In this document: positions 43,922 to 52,681 of the stretch, one piece after another
Numbering within the stretch: position 1 is the first letter of the stretch
How the letters are laid out: each line of letters starts with the position of its first letter
Source of the DNA: CBFHSF01 sp965658445
GTDB lineage: Bacteria > Bacteroidota > Bacteroidia > Flavobacteriales > Schleiferiaceae
DNA length: 64,000 bases
Direction of reading: 5' to 3'
Assembly (NCBI GenBank): GCA_965658445.1
Contig: CBFHSF010000003.1
Location: 1-64,000 of the forward strand
The notes under the pieces: generated by a model
Database searches by the model: none
The model's input: the letters and a program-made list of their open reading frames with translations, nothing else
What the model was told of the DNA's origin: nothing
Program-made: the position numbers and the translations under genes

Positions 43922-45301
43922 TTACTGCGGTGCGACGCCCTGCATCAAAAGACCACAAAACCAGGCGCCATAGGTTCCAACGGCGTATCCCACAACAGCC
44001 AACAAAACGCCAACAGGCGCTAAGCTTGGGTGAAATGCCGCGGCAACCACAGGAGCCGAAGCCGCTCCTCCGATATTCGCTTTTGAGCCCACGGCCAAAA
44101 AGAAGAACGGTGCTTTGATAAGCTTTCCTACGAGGAACAGAAGAAGGACGTGAATAGCCATCCAAATCAATCCCACCAAAAAGAGTGATGGATTGGCAAA
44201 GATTTCCATGATGTTCATCTTCATACCAATGGTTGCAACGAGAATGTAAATAAAAACAGATCCAATTTTACTCGCACCAGCACCTTCGTAATTTCTGAGT
44301 TTGGTGAAAGACATGAAGAGGCCAAAGGTCGTGGCCAAAACAATTAGCCAGAAGAATTTAGAGTCGAGGCTAAATTTCTTCAGTGCCGGGATATTTTCTC
44401 CAATAAACGGTGCAACATAATCAGCAATTAAATGAGAAAGTCCCGTAGCACCCAATCCAATTCCCAAAATCACCATGAGATCAGTGAAGGAAGGAATGCG
44501 GGCCATTTTTTGACTGAACTCGTGCATTTTGTTTTTGAGCGTTTCCACGGAAGAGTTATCGGCCTTAAAGAAGGCATCAATTTTATCGGCACGTCCTACT
44601 CCCAAGAGCAAGAAGGCCATCCAGATTTCTGCAACAATTACGTCTACGGTAATCATAATGGAGTACAAGCGGGTAGAAGGCTCAAAGATTTCGTACATAG
44701 CCGCTTGGTTGGCTCCTCCACCGATCCATGAACCAGCAATGGTCGTCATCCCTCGCCATACGGCATCGGGGCCTACGCCTCCTACAACATCGGGAGCAAC
44801 CCAAGAGGTAAAGAGGATGGCGAGCGGTCCACCAATGATTACACCCAAAGTACCCGTAAAGAACATGATCAATGCCTTGGGCCCGAGTTTAAAAACTTCC
44901 TTTAGGTTGATGCTCACCGTCAACAGAACCAATGAAGCGGGCAGCAAATATCTAGAGGCAACAAAGTAGAGCTGAGAATTGATTTTGAATCCCTTAAACG
45001 TATCCACACCCACTTCCTCTATGTACGAATGCAATACTGCATACGAGGTGTTGGCATCTACGGAATAACCGAGTTCTTGAAGCTTGGCAGTTACAGCAGC
45101 AATGTCATACCACCAGGGCGCAATAAGTCCACTGGTCGTAAGAACCGAGGGCAAAAAGTAACACAACAACAATGCAGGAATGATGTTGAAGAATTTCTTG
45201 AAATTGGGATTTCCTGCTGCTACGAAAATACCCGCGAGAACCACGAGAAGAATTCCTAAAACGGTAGCGTCATTTGTAATTAATGGGGGAGCTCCTGCCA
45301 T
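43922..45301 (-). CDS. DUF819 family integral membrane protein
   Basis: 459 residues with about 11-12 hydrophobic helices and a cytoplasmic loop near 255-300. GSWIGGGANQAAMYEIF and KANIGGAASAPVVAAAFHPSLAPVGVLLAVVGYAVG are the two glycine-rich, internally related segments typical of the DUF819 (YjcL-like) family, which resembles sodium-coupled carboxylate transporters with inverted repeats. Substrate unknown. Single gene with its own promoter at 45323; divergent from paaZ with 161 bp between starts. Confidence 0.88.
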   Translation of the reverse strand: MAGAPPLITNDATVLGILLVVLAGIFVAAGNPNFKKFFNIIPALLLCYFLPSVLTTSGLIAPWWYDIAAVTAKLQELGYSVDANTSYAVLHSYIEEVGVDTFKGFKINSQLYFVASRYLLPASLVLLTVSINLKEVFKLGPKALIMFFTGTLGVIIGGPLAILFTSWVAPDVVGGVGPDAVWRGMTTIAGSWIGGGANQAAMYEIFEPSTRLYSIMITVDVIVAEIWMAFLLLGVGRADKIDAFFKADNSSVETLKNKMHEFSQKMARIPSFTDLMVILGIGLGATGLSHLIADYVAPFIGENIPALKKFSLDSKFFWLIVLATTFGLFMSFTKLRNYEGAGASKIGSVFIYILVATIGMKMNIMEIFANPSLFLVGLIWMAIHVLLLFLVGKLIKAPFFFLAVGSKANIGGAASAPVVAAAFHPSLAPVGVLLAVVGYAVGTYGAWFCGLLMQGVAPQ

Positions 45302-45322
45302 GTCTAAAAATTTGTGTGTTCA

Positions 45323-45330
45323 CAAAAATA
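45323..45330 (-). promoter_or_regulatory. -7 element for the DUF819 gene
   Basis: TATTTTTG on the minus strand, exact consensus, 21 bp before the ATG at 45301. Confidence 0.5.
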
Positions 45331-45462
45331 GAATAATTGATGAGCCAGCCTACGATTTTACCCCAATACCGGTCATTCCACCGTTTGATTTCTTGGTTTT
45401 GGGGTTGTACCTTGGCGGTGGAAAAAATCCCCCTCGTAAAACAAACTCAGAGTACACATACT

Positions 45463-47514
45463 ATGGATAGCATAAAGAACTATATAGAAGGCAATTGGGT
45501 AGCAGGCGCCGGAGAAGAATACGTAGCACATAACACGATAACAGGAGAAGTGATTGGTGCCGTTTCTTCGGATGGGTTGGACTACGCCAGCATCTTGGAT
45601 TACGGAAGAAGAGTTGGAGGTCCTGCTCTTAGAAAAAGGACCTTCCAAGAGAGGGGGAGAATGCTCAAGGCCTTGGCCCTTCACCTTCACGGTCAAAAGA
45701 ATAAATACTACGGATTGAGCTTTGCAACCGGAGCGACCAAAATTGATTCGTGGATTGATATCGAAGGAGGAATCGGAAACCTCTTTGCCAACGCTTCACT
45801 GAGAAAGCAATTTCCCGATTTGCCATATTATGTAGATGGTGAGCACGTGCCCTTGTCTAAGGGAGGTTCGTTTATTGGCCACCACATTATGGTTCCCAAA
45901 AAGGGAGTAGCCGTTCACATCAACGCCTTTAACTTCCCGATTTGGGGAATGTTGGAGAAAATTGCCGTGAACCTATTGGCCGGTGTTCCCGCTGTCGTAA
46001 AACCTTCAGAGTTCACTAGCTACTTGACGGAGCTTATGGTACGAGACATTATTGCTTCAGGAATTTTACCGGAAGGATCTCTACAATTGGTGTCGGGAGG
46101 CGGACGTGGAATTATCGATCACGTGACCCATGAAGATGTTGTTACGTTTACCGGATCCGCTTCTACAGGTCAAGTATTGAAGGCACACCCCAGAATTATT
46201 TCCGAAAGTGTTCCCTTTAACCTAGAGGCAGATTCACTAAACGCATCGGTATTGGGAGAAAATGCGGCACCAGGAACACCTGAGTTTGACATTTTCGTAA
46301 AAGAAGTTCACAAGGAAATGACGGTAAAAGCCGGTCAAAAATGTACGGCCATTCGTCGTATTCTGGTTCCCGAAAAATACATGGAAGACGTTCAAATTGC
46401 CTTGGGTAAGCGCCTAGAGAAAACCGTTATTGGAGACCCTCAGCAAGAAGGCGTAAGAATGGGTGCTTTGGCGACTCATCTTCAAGTGGACAGAGTTCGT
46501 GAGAAGGTAGAAGAATTGGCCAAGAGTCAGGACATCATCTTTGGAGACATGGACTCCTTTGACGTTACGGGAGCCCAAAAGGACAAGGGAGCTTTCTTTA
46601 GCCCCATCCTCTTCAGAAACGACAACCCATTAGAAAAAACAGACGTTCACAACATAGAGGCCTTTGGTCCGGTTTCTACTTTGATGCCTTACTCAAGTTT
46701 GGAAGAGGCGGTAGAAATTACTCGCCTAGGAAAGGGTTCTTTGGTAACGAGCATTGTTACAGGCAACGACAAGGAGGCGCGTTCTTTTGCGGTTGAAGCG
46801 GCTTCTGTTAACGGAAGAATTTTGGTTCTCAACGAGAAATGTGCCAAGGAAAGCACCGGCCACGGATCGCCAATGCCACTCTTAACTCACGGGGGTCCCG
46901 GTAGAGCAGGTGGTGGAGAAGAGATGGGTGGAAAGCGCGGTGTGATGCACTACCTTCAGCGCACGGCCATTCAAGGACACCCCGATACCATTACAGAAAT
47001 CACTCAAGTATACCAGCCAGGGGCGACTCGTCCTGAGGCCAATCCACACGTCTTTCGAAAGCACTTCGAAGAATTGGTTGTGGGTGAAACCGTTTATACG
47101 CACAAGCACACGGTAACCACAACAGACATCGTAAACTTCGCCAACGTAAGTGGAGATAATTTCTACGCCCACATGGATGAGACTTCTTTGGAAGGCACCT
47201 TGTTTGAGCAAAGAGTAGCCCACGGTTACTTTATACTCTCCAAGGCGGCAGGTCTGTTTGTTGATCCCAAGAAAGGGCCGGTTCTTCTCAATTACGGTGT
47301 AGAAGAAGCTCGCTTTACCAAGCCCGTTTATCCCGGAACGACCATCGGGGTTAAGTTCTCTGTGAAGGAGAAAATTGATCAAGAAAAGCGTTCGGAAGAG
47401 GATGTGGCCAAGGGAATTGTGAAGTTCTACGTTGAGGTTTACGATCAAGAAGATGAGATTGTAGCCATTGCCACCATCTTGACCATGGTTAAGAAATTGG
47501 ACCAGTCTTCGTAA
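45463..47514 (+). CDS. paaZ: PaaZ bifunctional oxepin-CoA hydrolase / semialdehyde dehydrogenase
   Basis: Start at ATG 45463 (MDSIKNYIEGNWVAGAGEEYV), 683 residues, matching the length of E. coli PaaZ (681). The N-terminal 520 residues are an aldehyde dehydrogenase with NAFNFPIWGMLEKIA, VVTFTGSASTGQVL, catalytic Glu in PFNLEADSLNAS and Cys in KAGQKCTAIRR. The C-terminal 140 residues are a MaoC-type hotdog hydratase (DIVNFANVSGDNFYAHMDE with the Asp-His pair, and RVAHGYFILSKAAGLF). The hydratase opens the oxepin ring and the dehydrogenase oxidises the semialdehyde formed. First gene of a plus-strand group with the two genes below. Confidence 0.96.
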   Translation: MDSIKNYIEGNWVAGAGEEYVAHNTITGEVIGAVSSDGLDYASILDYGRRVGGPALRKRTFQERGRMLKALALHLHGQKNKYYGLSFATGATKIDSWIDIEGGIGNLFANASLRKQFPDLPYYVDGEHVPLSKGGSFIGHHIMVPKKGVAVHINAFNFPIWGMLEKIAVNLLAGVPAVVKPSEFTSYLTELMVRDIIASGILPEGSLQLVSGGGRGIIDHVTHEDVVTFTGSASTGQVLKAHPRIISESVPFNLEADSLNASVLGENAAPGTPEFDIFVKEVHKEMTVKAGQKCTAIRRILVPEKYMEDVQIALGKRLEKTVIGDPQQEGVRMGALATHLQVDRVREKVEELAKSQDIIFGDMDSFDVTGAQKDKGAFFSPILFRNDNPLEKTDVHNIEAFGPVSTLMPYSSLEEAVEITRLGKGSLVTSIVTGNDKEARSFAVEAASVNGRILVLNEKCAKESTGHGSPMPLLTHGGPGRAGGGEEMGGKRGVMHYLQRTAIQGHPDTITEITQVYQPGATRPEANPHVFRKHFEELVVGETVYTHKHTVTTTDIVNFANVSGDNFYAHMDETSLEGTLFEQRVAHGYFILSKAAGLFVDPKKGPVLLNYGVEEARFTKPVYPGTTIGVKFSVKEKIDQEKRSEEDVAKGIVKFYVEVYDQEDEIVAIATILTMVKKLDQSS

Positions 47515-47571
47515 AACGTTCTTTTCGAGATTCAATAGATTAAAAAGGAATTCAACCGATACTCCACGAAT

Positions 47572-47904
47572 ATGAACTTTAGAAAAGACCTGGAAGCGCC
47601 GTATTACGCGGTCATTTTTTCTTCCAAAGCAGGCTCCAACAGAGAAGGCTATCGTGAAGTAGATGACAAGACGTTGGAATTGGCCATGACCATGCCGGGA
47701 TACCTCGGCCATGAGAGCAAGTCAGAAAACGGTGAAGGCGTCTTTATTTCCTATTGGAAGGATTTGGAGTCCATCGCTCATTGGCGAAAAAATGAATTTC
47801 ACCAGACCGCCATTCAAGGAGGAAAATCAGGTTGGTACGCTTGGTACCACTCCCAGGTTTGTAAGGTAGAGAGACAACAATTTTTTGAGTACGAAGAGGA
47901 GTAA
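47572..47904 (+). CDS. Antibiotic-biosynthesis-monooxygenase (ABM) fold protein
   Basis: 110 residues. Ferredoxin-like ABM/dimeric alpha-beta-barrel pattern: YYAVIFSSKAG as strand 1, LAMTMPGYLGHESKSENGEGVFISYWKDLESIAHWRKNEFH as the conserved middle and YHSQVCKVER as last strand. In this subfamily the partner genes differ and the substrate is not known; some members handle heme or quinone-like compounds. It lies 57 bp after paaZ within the phenylacetate locus, so a role with aromatic intermediates is possible (inference). Confidence 0.8.
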   Translation: MNFRKDLEAPYYAVIFSSKAGSNREGYREVDDKTLELAMTMPGYLGHESKSENGEGVFISYWKDLESIAHWRKNEFHQTAIQGGKSGWYAWYHSQVCKVERQQFFEYEEE

Positions 47905-47927
47905 GAACCAAAAATAGCTCCCCTTCC

Positions 47928-47978
47928 AAAGAAAATTCACAAAAGAAAATTCACAACACAAAAACACAACACAAAAAC
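47928..47978. repeat. Two adjacent short tandem duplications in the leader of the hydratase gene
   Basis: AAAGAAAATTCAC occurs at 47928-47940 and 47942-47954 (14-bp period), overlapped by ACAACACAAAAAC at 47953-47965 and 47966-47978 (13-bp period). The stretch has almost no G and ends 7 bp before the ATG at 47986. Confidence 0.8.
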
Positions 47979-47985
47979 ACACGCT

Positions 47986-48753
47986 ATGTCAGATCCCACG
48001 CAGTTAGGAGATGTATCCATAAATATTGAAAACAGCATTGCCACCATTGAGTTTAGTCACCCGTTGAGCAACTCATTGCCCGGTCGCGTATTGGCCAAAC
48101 TCGCACAAACCATTACCGATGCCGGAAACAATCCAGAGGCAAATGTTTTGATTGTAAAGTCTGCGGGAGACCGCGCTTTCTGTGGAGGTGCCAGCTTTGA
48201 CGAATTGTTGAGCATTGACTCCAAAGAAACAGGGCTTACCTTCTTCAGTGGTTTTGCCAACGTAATCAACGCGGCGAGAAAATGTCCCAAGCTTATCATT
48301 GGTCGCATTCAAGGGAAAGCCGTTGGGGGTGGAGTAGGATTGGCAAGCGCCTTCGACTACACCATGGCTACTAAATTTGCATCGGTGAAACTCTCTGAAT
48401 TGGCTGTAGGGATTGGACCTTTCGTGGTAGGGCCAGCTGTGGAGCGCAAAATGGGATTGTCTGCTATGAGCGAATTGGCCATCAACGCCGGTGAGTTTAG
48501 AACGGCAGAATGGGCACGCCAAAAGGGATTGTATACCTATATTTTTGACAGTGCTGAGGAGTTGGATTCAGAAGTAGCCAAGTTGGCGGAAACTCTTGCA
48601 AAGAGTAGCCCCGAGGCCATGATGGAACTCAAGAAGGTCTTTTGGGCAGGAACGGAGCATTGGGACGAATTGCTCGCAGAAAGAGCGGGTATCTCCGGAA
48701 GGTTGGTTCTCAGCGACTTCACCAAGAACTTCATTCAGAATTTCAAGAAGTAA
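47986..48753 (+). CDS. Enoyl-CoA hydratase/isomerase of the phenylacetate locus
   Basis: 255 residues. Crotonase fold: VLIVKSAGDRAFCGGASFDELL (first oxyanion segment), GRIQGKAVGGGVGLASAFDYTMA (second), then VKLSELAVGIGPFVVGPAVERKMGLSAMSELAI. Both glutamates of classical hydratases are present at the expected places (SELAVG and AMSEL), unlike PaaG at 23151. The best guess is the 2,3-dehydroadipyl-CoA hydratase step (PaaF), but the GIGPFVVGPAVERK pattern is also like methylglutaconyl-CoA hydratase, so no symbol is given. Its stop is 6 bp from the end of convergent paaY. Confidence 0.78.
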   Translation: MSDPTQLGDVSINIENSIATIEFSHPLSNSLPGRVLAKLAQTITDAGNNPEANVLIVKSAGDRAFCGGASFDELLSIDSKETGLTFFSGFANVINAARKCPKLIIGRIQGKAVGGGVGLASAFDYTMATKFASVKLSELAVGIGPFVVGPAVERKMGLSAMSELAINAGEFRTAEWARQKGLYTYIFDSAEELDSEVAKLAETLAKSSPEAMMELKKVFWAGTEHWDELLAERAGISGRLVLSDFTKNFIQNFKK

Positions 48754-48759
48754 AAGGAC

Positions 48760-49350
48760 CTATTTAGTATCGTTCCAGGTGTCGTACACATTGGGTTGAT
48801 CCTTGCGATTGGGTTCGGGCTCTGTCAAAGGCTCACAGGGTTTGAGTGAATCGCGACAATCTTGTGGAAGTTGTTGATAGAGCGCTGTTCCTTGCGTTTT
48901 CCAACCAATCATGGAATCCGAAACGTCCTTGATTTTCTTGGCGGGATTGCCCACGATTAACGAGCGCTTTTCAAACTCTGAATTGGCAGCCACAAAAGCC
49001 AAGGCGCCTACTATGGATTCATCGCCGATGGAAACGTCGTCCATAATGACGGCGTTCATGCCTATCAAGCAATTTTCTCCCAAGGTTCCACCGTGTACAA
49101 TGGCTCCGTGCCCTACGTGTGCCCCTTTCTTTAAAGTGACAGTCTTTCCCGGAAACATGTGAATCACACAGTTTTCCTGAACGTTGCAACCGTCTTCAAT
49201 TACAATTTTTCCCCAGTCTCCACGCAAAACGACCCCAGGGCCGATGTATACGTCCTTTCCAATAAATACATTCCCCGTTACGTTGGCCTGTTCGTGAACG
49301 TATGCCGAAGGGTGAATTACGGGTTTTAGACCATCAAATTCGTAAATCAT
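48760..49350 (-). CDS. paaY: PaaY-like gamma-carbonic-anhydrase-fold thioesterase
   Basis: 196 residues. Left-handed beta-helix of hexapeptide repeats (VTGNVFIGKDVYIGPGVVLRGDWGKIVIEDG…). The zinc-binding histidines are visible in ENCVIHMFPG and AHVGHGAIVHGG. PaaY hydrolyses the dead-end 2-hydroxycyclohepta-1,4,6-triene-1-formyl-CoA during phenylacetate breakdown. The C-terminal 45 residues after WKTQGTALYQQLPQDC form the PaaY-specific tail, and placement beside paaJ and paaI supports the name over a general gamma-carbonic anhydrase. Last gene of the minus-strand operon. Confidence 0.87.
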   Translation of the reverse strand: MIYEFDGLKPVIHPSAYVHEQANVTGNVFIGKDVYIGPGVVLRGDWGKIVIEDGCNVQENCVIHMFPGKTVTLKKGAHVGHGAIVHGGTLGENCLIGMNAVIMDDVSIGDESIVGALAFVAANSEFEKRSLIVGNPAKKIKDVSDSMIGWKTQGTALYQQLPQDCRDSLKPCEPLTEPEPNRKDQPNVYDTWNDTK

Positions 49351-49373
49351 GAGGAAAGAGAATTGTTAGTTTA

Positions 49374-50560
49374 TCAGGCTTTTTCTATTACAACGGCATA
49401 TCCCTGACCTACACCAATACACATGGTAACCAAGGCGTATCGCTTGTTTTGTTTGTGAAGTTCTAGGGCAGCACTGTGAAGGATTCTAGCACCGCTCATT
49501 CCTAGGGGGTGACCAATGGCAATGGCACCACCGTTGGGGTTGATTCTTGGGTCATTATCGGCAACCCCCATCTTGCGAGTACAAGCCAAAACTTGGGCAG
49601 CAAACGCTTCGTTGAGTTCTAGAATGTCCATGTCCTCTAAAGTCAAGCCGGCTCTTTGCAATGCTTTTTCTGAGGCGAATACTGGGCCGATTCCCATAAT
49701 TCGTGGTTCCACACCGGCTACACCTGTTGACACAATTCTAGCCAAAGGCTTTAGGTTGTGTTTTTCTACCCCTTCACCAGACGCCATCAAAAGAGCGGCC
49801 GCCCCGTCGTTAAGACCTGAAGCGTTTCCAGCCGTAACTGTTCCTCCTTCTTTGCGGAAGGCAGGACGGAGTTTTGCCAAAATTTCTGGCGTAGTCGTTG
49901 GTTTTAAAAACTCGTCGTGTTCAAAGAGAATGGGGTCTTTCTTTCTCTGAGGGATACTCACCGGAGCAATTTCCTCTGCCAAGCGACCCGACTGCTGAGC
50001 AGCGTATGCTTTTTGCTGAGACCAGTACGCAAAGGCATCTTGATCTTCGCGAGAGATTCCATAGAGATCTACTAGGTTCTCTGCCGTTTCCCCCATGGCG
50101 TGGGTTCCGTAAGCCTTGGCCATAGCAGGATTTACAAATCTCCAACCAAAGCTGGAGTCGTACATTTTAGAATCCGTTCCGTAGGCTTTGCTAGGTTTAG
50201 ACATTACGTAGGGAGCTCTTGTCATGTGCTCCACACCTCCAGAAATAAAGAGGTCTCCGTCTCCGTGCGCAATGGCTCTTGAGGCATGAACGGCTGCAGA
50301 CATCCCAGAGGCACAGAGGCGGTTTACGGTTTCACCGGGAACGCTCCAAGGAAGTCCTGCCAAGAGCAAAGACATTCTGGCTACGTTGCGGTTGTCCTCA
50401 CCGGCTTGGTTGGCACAACCCATAATAACATCGTCCAATGCGGCAGGATCAAGGTCTGGATGTTTGTCCATTAGGGCCTTGATAACGTGAGCTCCTAAAT
50501 CGTCGGCTCTAACGGCCGAAAGGGTTCCTCCAAAACTCCCAACCGGAGTACGAACGCCGT
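49374..50560 (-). CDS. paaJ: 3-oxoadipyl-CoA thiolase, N-terminus lost in scaffold gap
   Basis: 395 residues are visible, beginning GVRTPVGSFGGTLS, so only about the first 10 residues are missing in the N run. Type II thiolase: acylated Cys in VNRLCASGMSAAV, ISGGVEHMTRAP, NEAFAAQ, active His in GGAIAIGHPLGMSGAR and second Cys in TMCIGVGQGYA. It splits 3-oxoadipyl-CoA into succinyl-CoA and acetyl-CoA, ending the phenylacetate pathway. Apparent in-frame continuation through the gap into paaI is an artefact of the gap length. Confidence 0.93.
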
Positions 50561-50658
50561 NNNNNNNNNNNNNNNNNNNNNNNNNNNNNNNNNNNNNNNN
50601 NNNNNNNNNNNNNNNNNNNNNNNNNNNNNNNNNNNNNNNNNNNNNNNNNNNNNNNNNN
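50561..50658. other. Assembly gap, 98 N
   Basis: Run of undetermined bases. The flanking frames are the N-terminal 59 residues of a PaaI-like thioesterase and a thiolase lacking about 10 residues, so roughly 250-300 bp of real sequence is expected here; the 98 N therefore look too short. Confidence 0.95.
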
Positions 50659-50837
50659 GAAATGCCACCGTGAGCAATGCCAAAACCATTGGTCATCTCT
50701 TTGCGGATGGTCATCTGCAAATGCGCCGAACCTTCCTCTGCTGAAATCACCTCAATGCCCAGCCACTGACTAAAGGCATCGCCATCCATCATGTATTGGG
50801 TGATTTTATGCGTTTTGGGGTTCTGTTCGCTTGCCAT
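50659..50837 (-). CDS. paaI: Hydroxyphenylacetyl-CoA thioesterase PaaI, C-terminal part lost in gap
   Basis: The first 59 residues are visible (MASEQNPKTHKITQYMM…). The hotdog-thioesterase opening is clear: DAFSQWLGIEVISAEEGSAHLQMTIRKEMTNGFGIAHGG, where the AHGG segment holds the conserved His of PaaI. PaaI is normally about 140 residues and clears unusable ring-hydroxylated phenylacetyl-CoA. It begins 28 bp after the stop of the unknown gene upstream and is followed by paaJ beyond the gap. Confidence 0.88.
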
Positions 50838-50865
50838 TGATAAGGTGGATTCTGTGTTCTTCTGT

Positions 50866-51375
50866 TTATTCGCTTTTTGTGTCGTCCTTGGGAGTTTCCA
50901 TAATTATAGACTCTTCAAATACTCTAATGAGAATTTCCAAGAGGATAAACACGTTTTGCAAACCTTCCTCGTCTTTGGGAAGCCCTTTTCGGATATCGTC
51001 TCTAATGAATCCAACCAACGCATCAAATACTTGAGGAGAATCTGTGATGTCCGTAAGCAACGTGTCCTGTTTTCCTCCCAAAAGAGAAACGCTGTCAAAA
51101 ACTTCTACCTTTTCTTCGATGACATCGTTGAGAACTCCTTGAGTTACCATTCCGATGGGAATATTGGAAAGCTCAAAAGCCTCCAAAAGAAGAACGGCAC
51201 AGCGCATAATGGCTTCGTGCTCTTCTTCTGTGAAATCGTCTGCGAGGTTGTATAAAAAGCCTACGAGGTAGGGCTGTGAATCTAAAAAGTCGTTGACCTT
51301 GTCTTGGTACTTGGCTCCATCCAGTGAATCCAATTGAGCCTTGGCCTTTTGCAAAAAGTCATTTTGAGATGCCAT
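50866..51375 (-). CDS. Hypothetical protein, first gene of the paaI-paaJ-paaY operon
   Basis: 169 residues, acidic and mostly helical, no signal peptide. Recognisable landmarks are DSQPYLVGFLYNLADDFTEEEHEAI (about 33-57), a helix with LLLEAFELSNIPIG, and ENVFILLEILIRVFEE-like C-terminal helices. I do not recognise a family. It has an exact consensus promoter (51406-51414) and its stop is 28 bp before paaI, so it is co-expressed with phenylacetate genes. Whether it is a pathway component or merely a passenger cannot be told from sequence. Confidence 0.72.
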   Translation of the reverse strand: MASQNDFLQKAKAQLDSLDGAKYQDKVNDFLDSQPYLVGFLYNLADDFTEEEHEAIMRCAVLLLEAFELSNIPIGMVTQGVLNDVIEEKVEVFDSVSLLGGKQDTLLTDITDSPQVFDALVGFIRDDIRKGLPKDEEGLQNVFILLEILIRVFEESIIMETPKDDTKSE

Positions 51376-51405
51376 AGTGTGTAAACCTTTGTTTTGGTAT
51401 CTTAG

Positions 51406-51414
51406 GCAAAGGTA
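51406..51414 (-). promoter_or_regulatory. -7 element for the paaI-paaJ-paaY operon
   Basis: TACCTTTGC on the minus strand, exact TAnnTTTG consensus, 30 bp before the ATG at 51375. Confidence 0.55.
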
Positions 51415-51431
51415 TCAAATCTAGTGGGTTT

Positions 51432-52139
51432 ATGTGCTACCATTACTCTTTGGGAAAATCTAAGGTTGCCTTGGAAAAGAAGTTCAACGCCACGGCTGGC
51501 GAAGACGTCCAATTGCCCGTTTTTCACTTGGGTGCTTTTGGCGGTCGTCCCACCATGCCTGTTTTGAGGGCGGATCAAAGGGAATCTTTTTCAAATATGC
51601 GCTGGGGACTGATCCCCCATTGGTCGAAGGAAGAAACGCTAAAATTCAACACAGCCAATGCTGCCATTGAGGGCATTGCGCGAAAGGCGAGTTATCGAAA
51701 GCCCATTGCCTCCCAAAGATGTTTAGTCCCTGCCGATGGTTTTTTTGAATGGCGTCATGAAGGGGGAATTAAATATCCTTACTTCATTCACCGACCTGGA
51801 GAGGAGCTTTTTGCCTTTGCGGGAATTTTCGATGAGTGGATCAATAAAGAAACCGGAGAGGTCGTGGAAAGCTTTTCCATTCTCACCAAGGAGGCCAACC
51901 CCTTTATGGCTAAGATTCACAACGTCAAAAAGAGAATGCCCGTATTGGTAGGAGAGGAGGATTACGATGAATATCTCCATGAAACGGATACCAAAGCATT
52001 GGTTGACAAATTGCAAAACCATTGGAACCAACCGGAGCTCATGGGGCATACCATCTCTAAGAGTTTTCAAAGGATACCACCAGGGCAAGAGCAACACGAG
52101 GCTTTTGAATATCCTGAATTGGCCTTGCTAGATGCCTAG
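51432..52139 (+). CDS. SOS response-associated peptidase family protein (SRAP; HMCES/YedK)
   Basis: 235 residues beginning MCYHYS: Cys2, exposed after removal of Met1, is the residue that forms the stable thiazolidine crosslink to abasic sites in single-stranded DNA. Other family residues: FNTANAAIEGIARKASYRKPIASQRCLVPADGFFEWRHEG (Asn, Glu and Arg of the active site), FAFAGIFDEW, and the late HNVKKRMPVLV with the conserved His. Length is normal. It starts close to and divergent from the paa operon, with overlapping promoter space, and the Rrf2 gene follows 19 bp later. Confidence 0.93.
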   Translation: MCYHYSLGKSKVALEKKFNATAGEDVQLPVFHLGAFGGRPTMPVLRADQRESFSNMRWGLIPHWSKEETLKFNTANAAIEGIARKASYRKPIASQRCLVPADGFFEWRHEGGIKYPYFIHRPGEELFAFAGIFDEWINKETGEVVESFSILTKEANPFMAKIHNVKKRMPVLVGEEDYDEYLHETDTKALVDKLQNHWNQPELMGHTISKSFQRIPPGQEQHEAFEYPELALLDA

Positions 52140-52158
52140 TAAAATGTACCTTTAAGCA

Positions 52159-52590
52159 GTGATTTCGAAAAAGTCAAAATACGCCATCAATGCCTTGGTA
52201 TACCTCGCTAAGAATCAAGACCAAGGCCCCGTTTCTGCTCATACCATAGCAGAGTCAGAAAACATCCCGAATAAATTCTTGGAGGCCATTCTTCTGGATT
52301 TAAAGAAGGCAGGAATTCTCTCTTCCAAGAAAGGTTCCAATGGCGGATACTACCTTCACCAAAGCCCTGACGAAATCAATATGGCCGAAGTGATGCGCCT
52401 ATTTGACGGTGCTATCGCCTACCTTCCGTGCGTAACGTATAAGTACTATGAACGATGTGAGGAATGCAAGGACGAGGTGACCTGTGGGATTAGAGATGCC
52501 TTTTTGGACCTCAGAAACAAAACCGTTGAAATGCTAAAAGGGAATACGCTTACCGATTTAATGGAGAGAGAGGCCCGATTAAAAAAATAG
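52159..52590 (+). CDS. Rrf2-family transcriptional regulator with three-cysteine Fe-S site
   Basis: 143 residues from GTG 52159. Winged-helix Rrf2 domain: KSKYAINALVYLAKN, TIAESENIPNKFLEAILLDLKKAGIL, SKKGSNGGYYL. A cysteine cluster, PCVTYKYYERCEECKDEVTCGIRDAF, corresponds to the Fe-S ligand region of IscR/RsrR-type members and suggests sensing of iron-sulfur, redox or NO status. A near-consensus TACCTTTA sits at 52147-52154. Targets are unknown; it is followed by a strong terminator. Confidence 0.9.
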   Translation: MISKKSKYAINALVYLAKNQDQGPVSAHTIAESENIPNKFLEAILLDLKKAGILSSKKGSNGGYYLHQSPDEINMAEVMRLFDGAIAYLPCVTYKYYERCEECKDEVTCGIRDAFLDLRNKTVEMLKGNTLTDLMEREARLKK

Positions 52591-52608
52591 AAAATCCGAA
52601 AACGCATA

Positions 52609-52639
52609 AAAAAAGCACCTCTTGAGAAGGTGCTTTTTT
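52609..52639. terminator. Bidirectional terminator between the Rrf2 gene and lysS
   Basis: AAAAAAGCACCT (52609-52620), a short loop and AGGTGCTTTTTT (52628-52639): A-run, 7-bp GC-containing stem and T-run on both strands, between convergent genes. Confidence 0.9.
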
Positions 52640-52681
52640 GTTTTGTGGACAAAGATAAGGTAGATGTGGACTCTGCGGTCT

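Noticed and set aside
49374..50837. A genuine thioesterase-thiolase fusion protein
   Set aside because: The join consists only of N; both halves are incomplete members of separate families.
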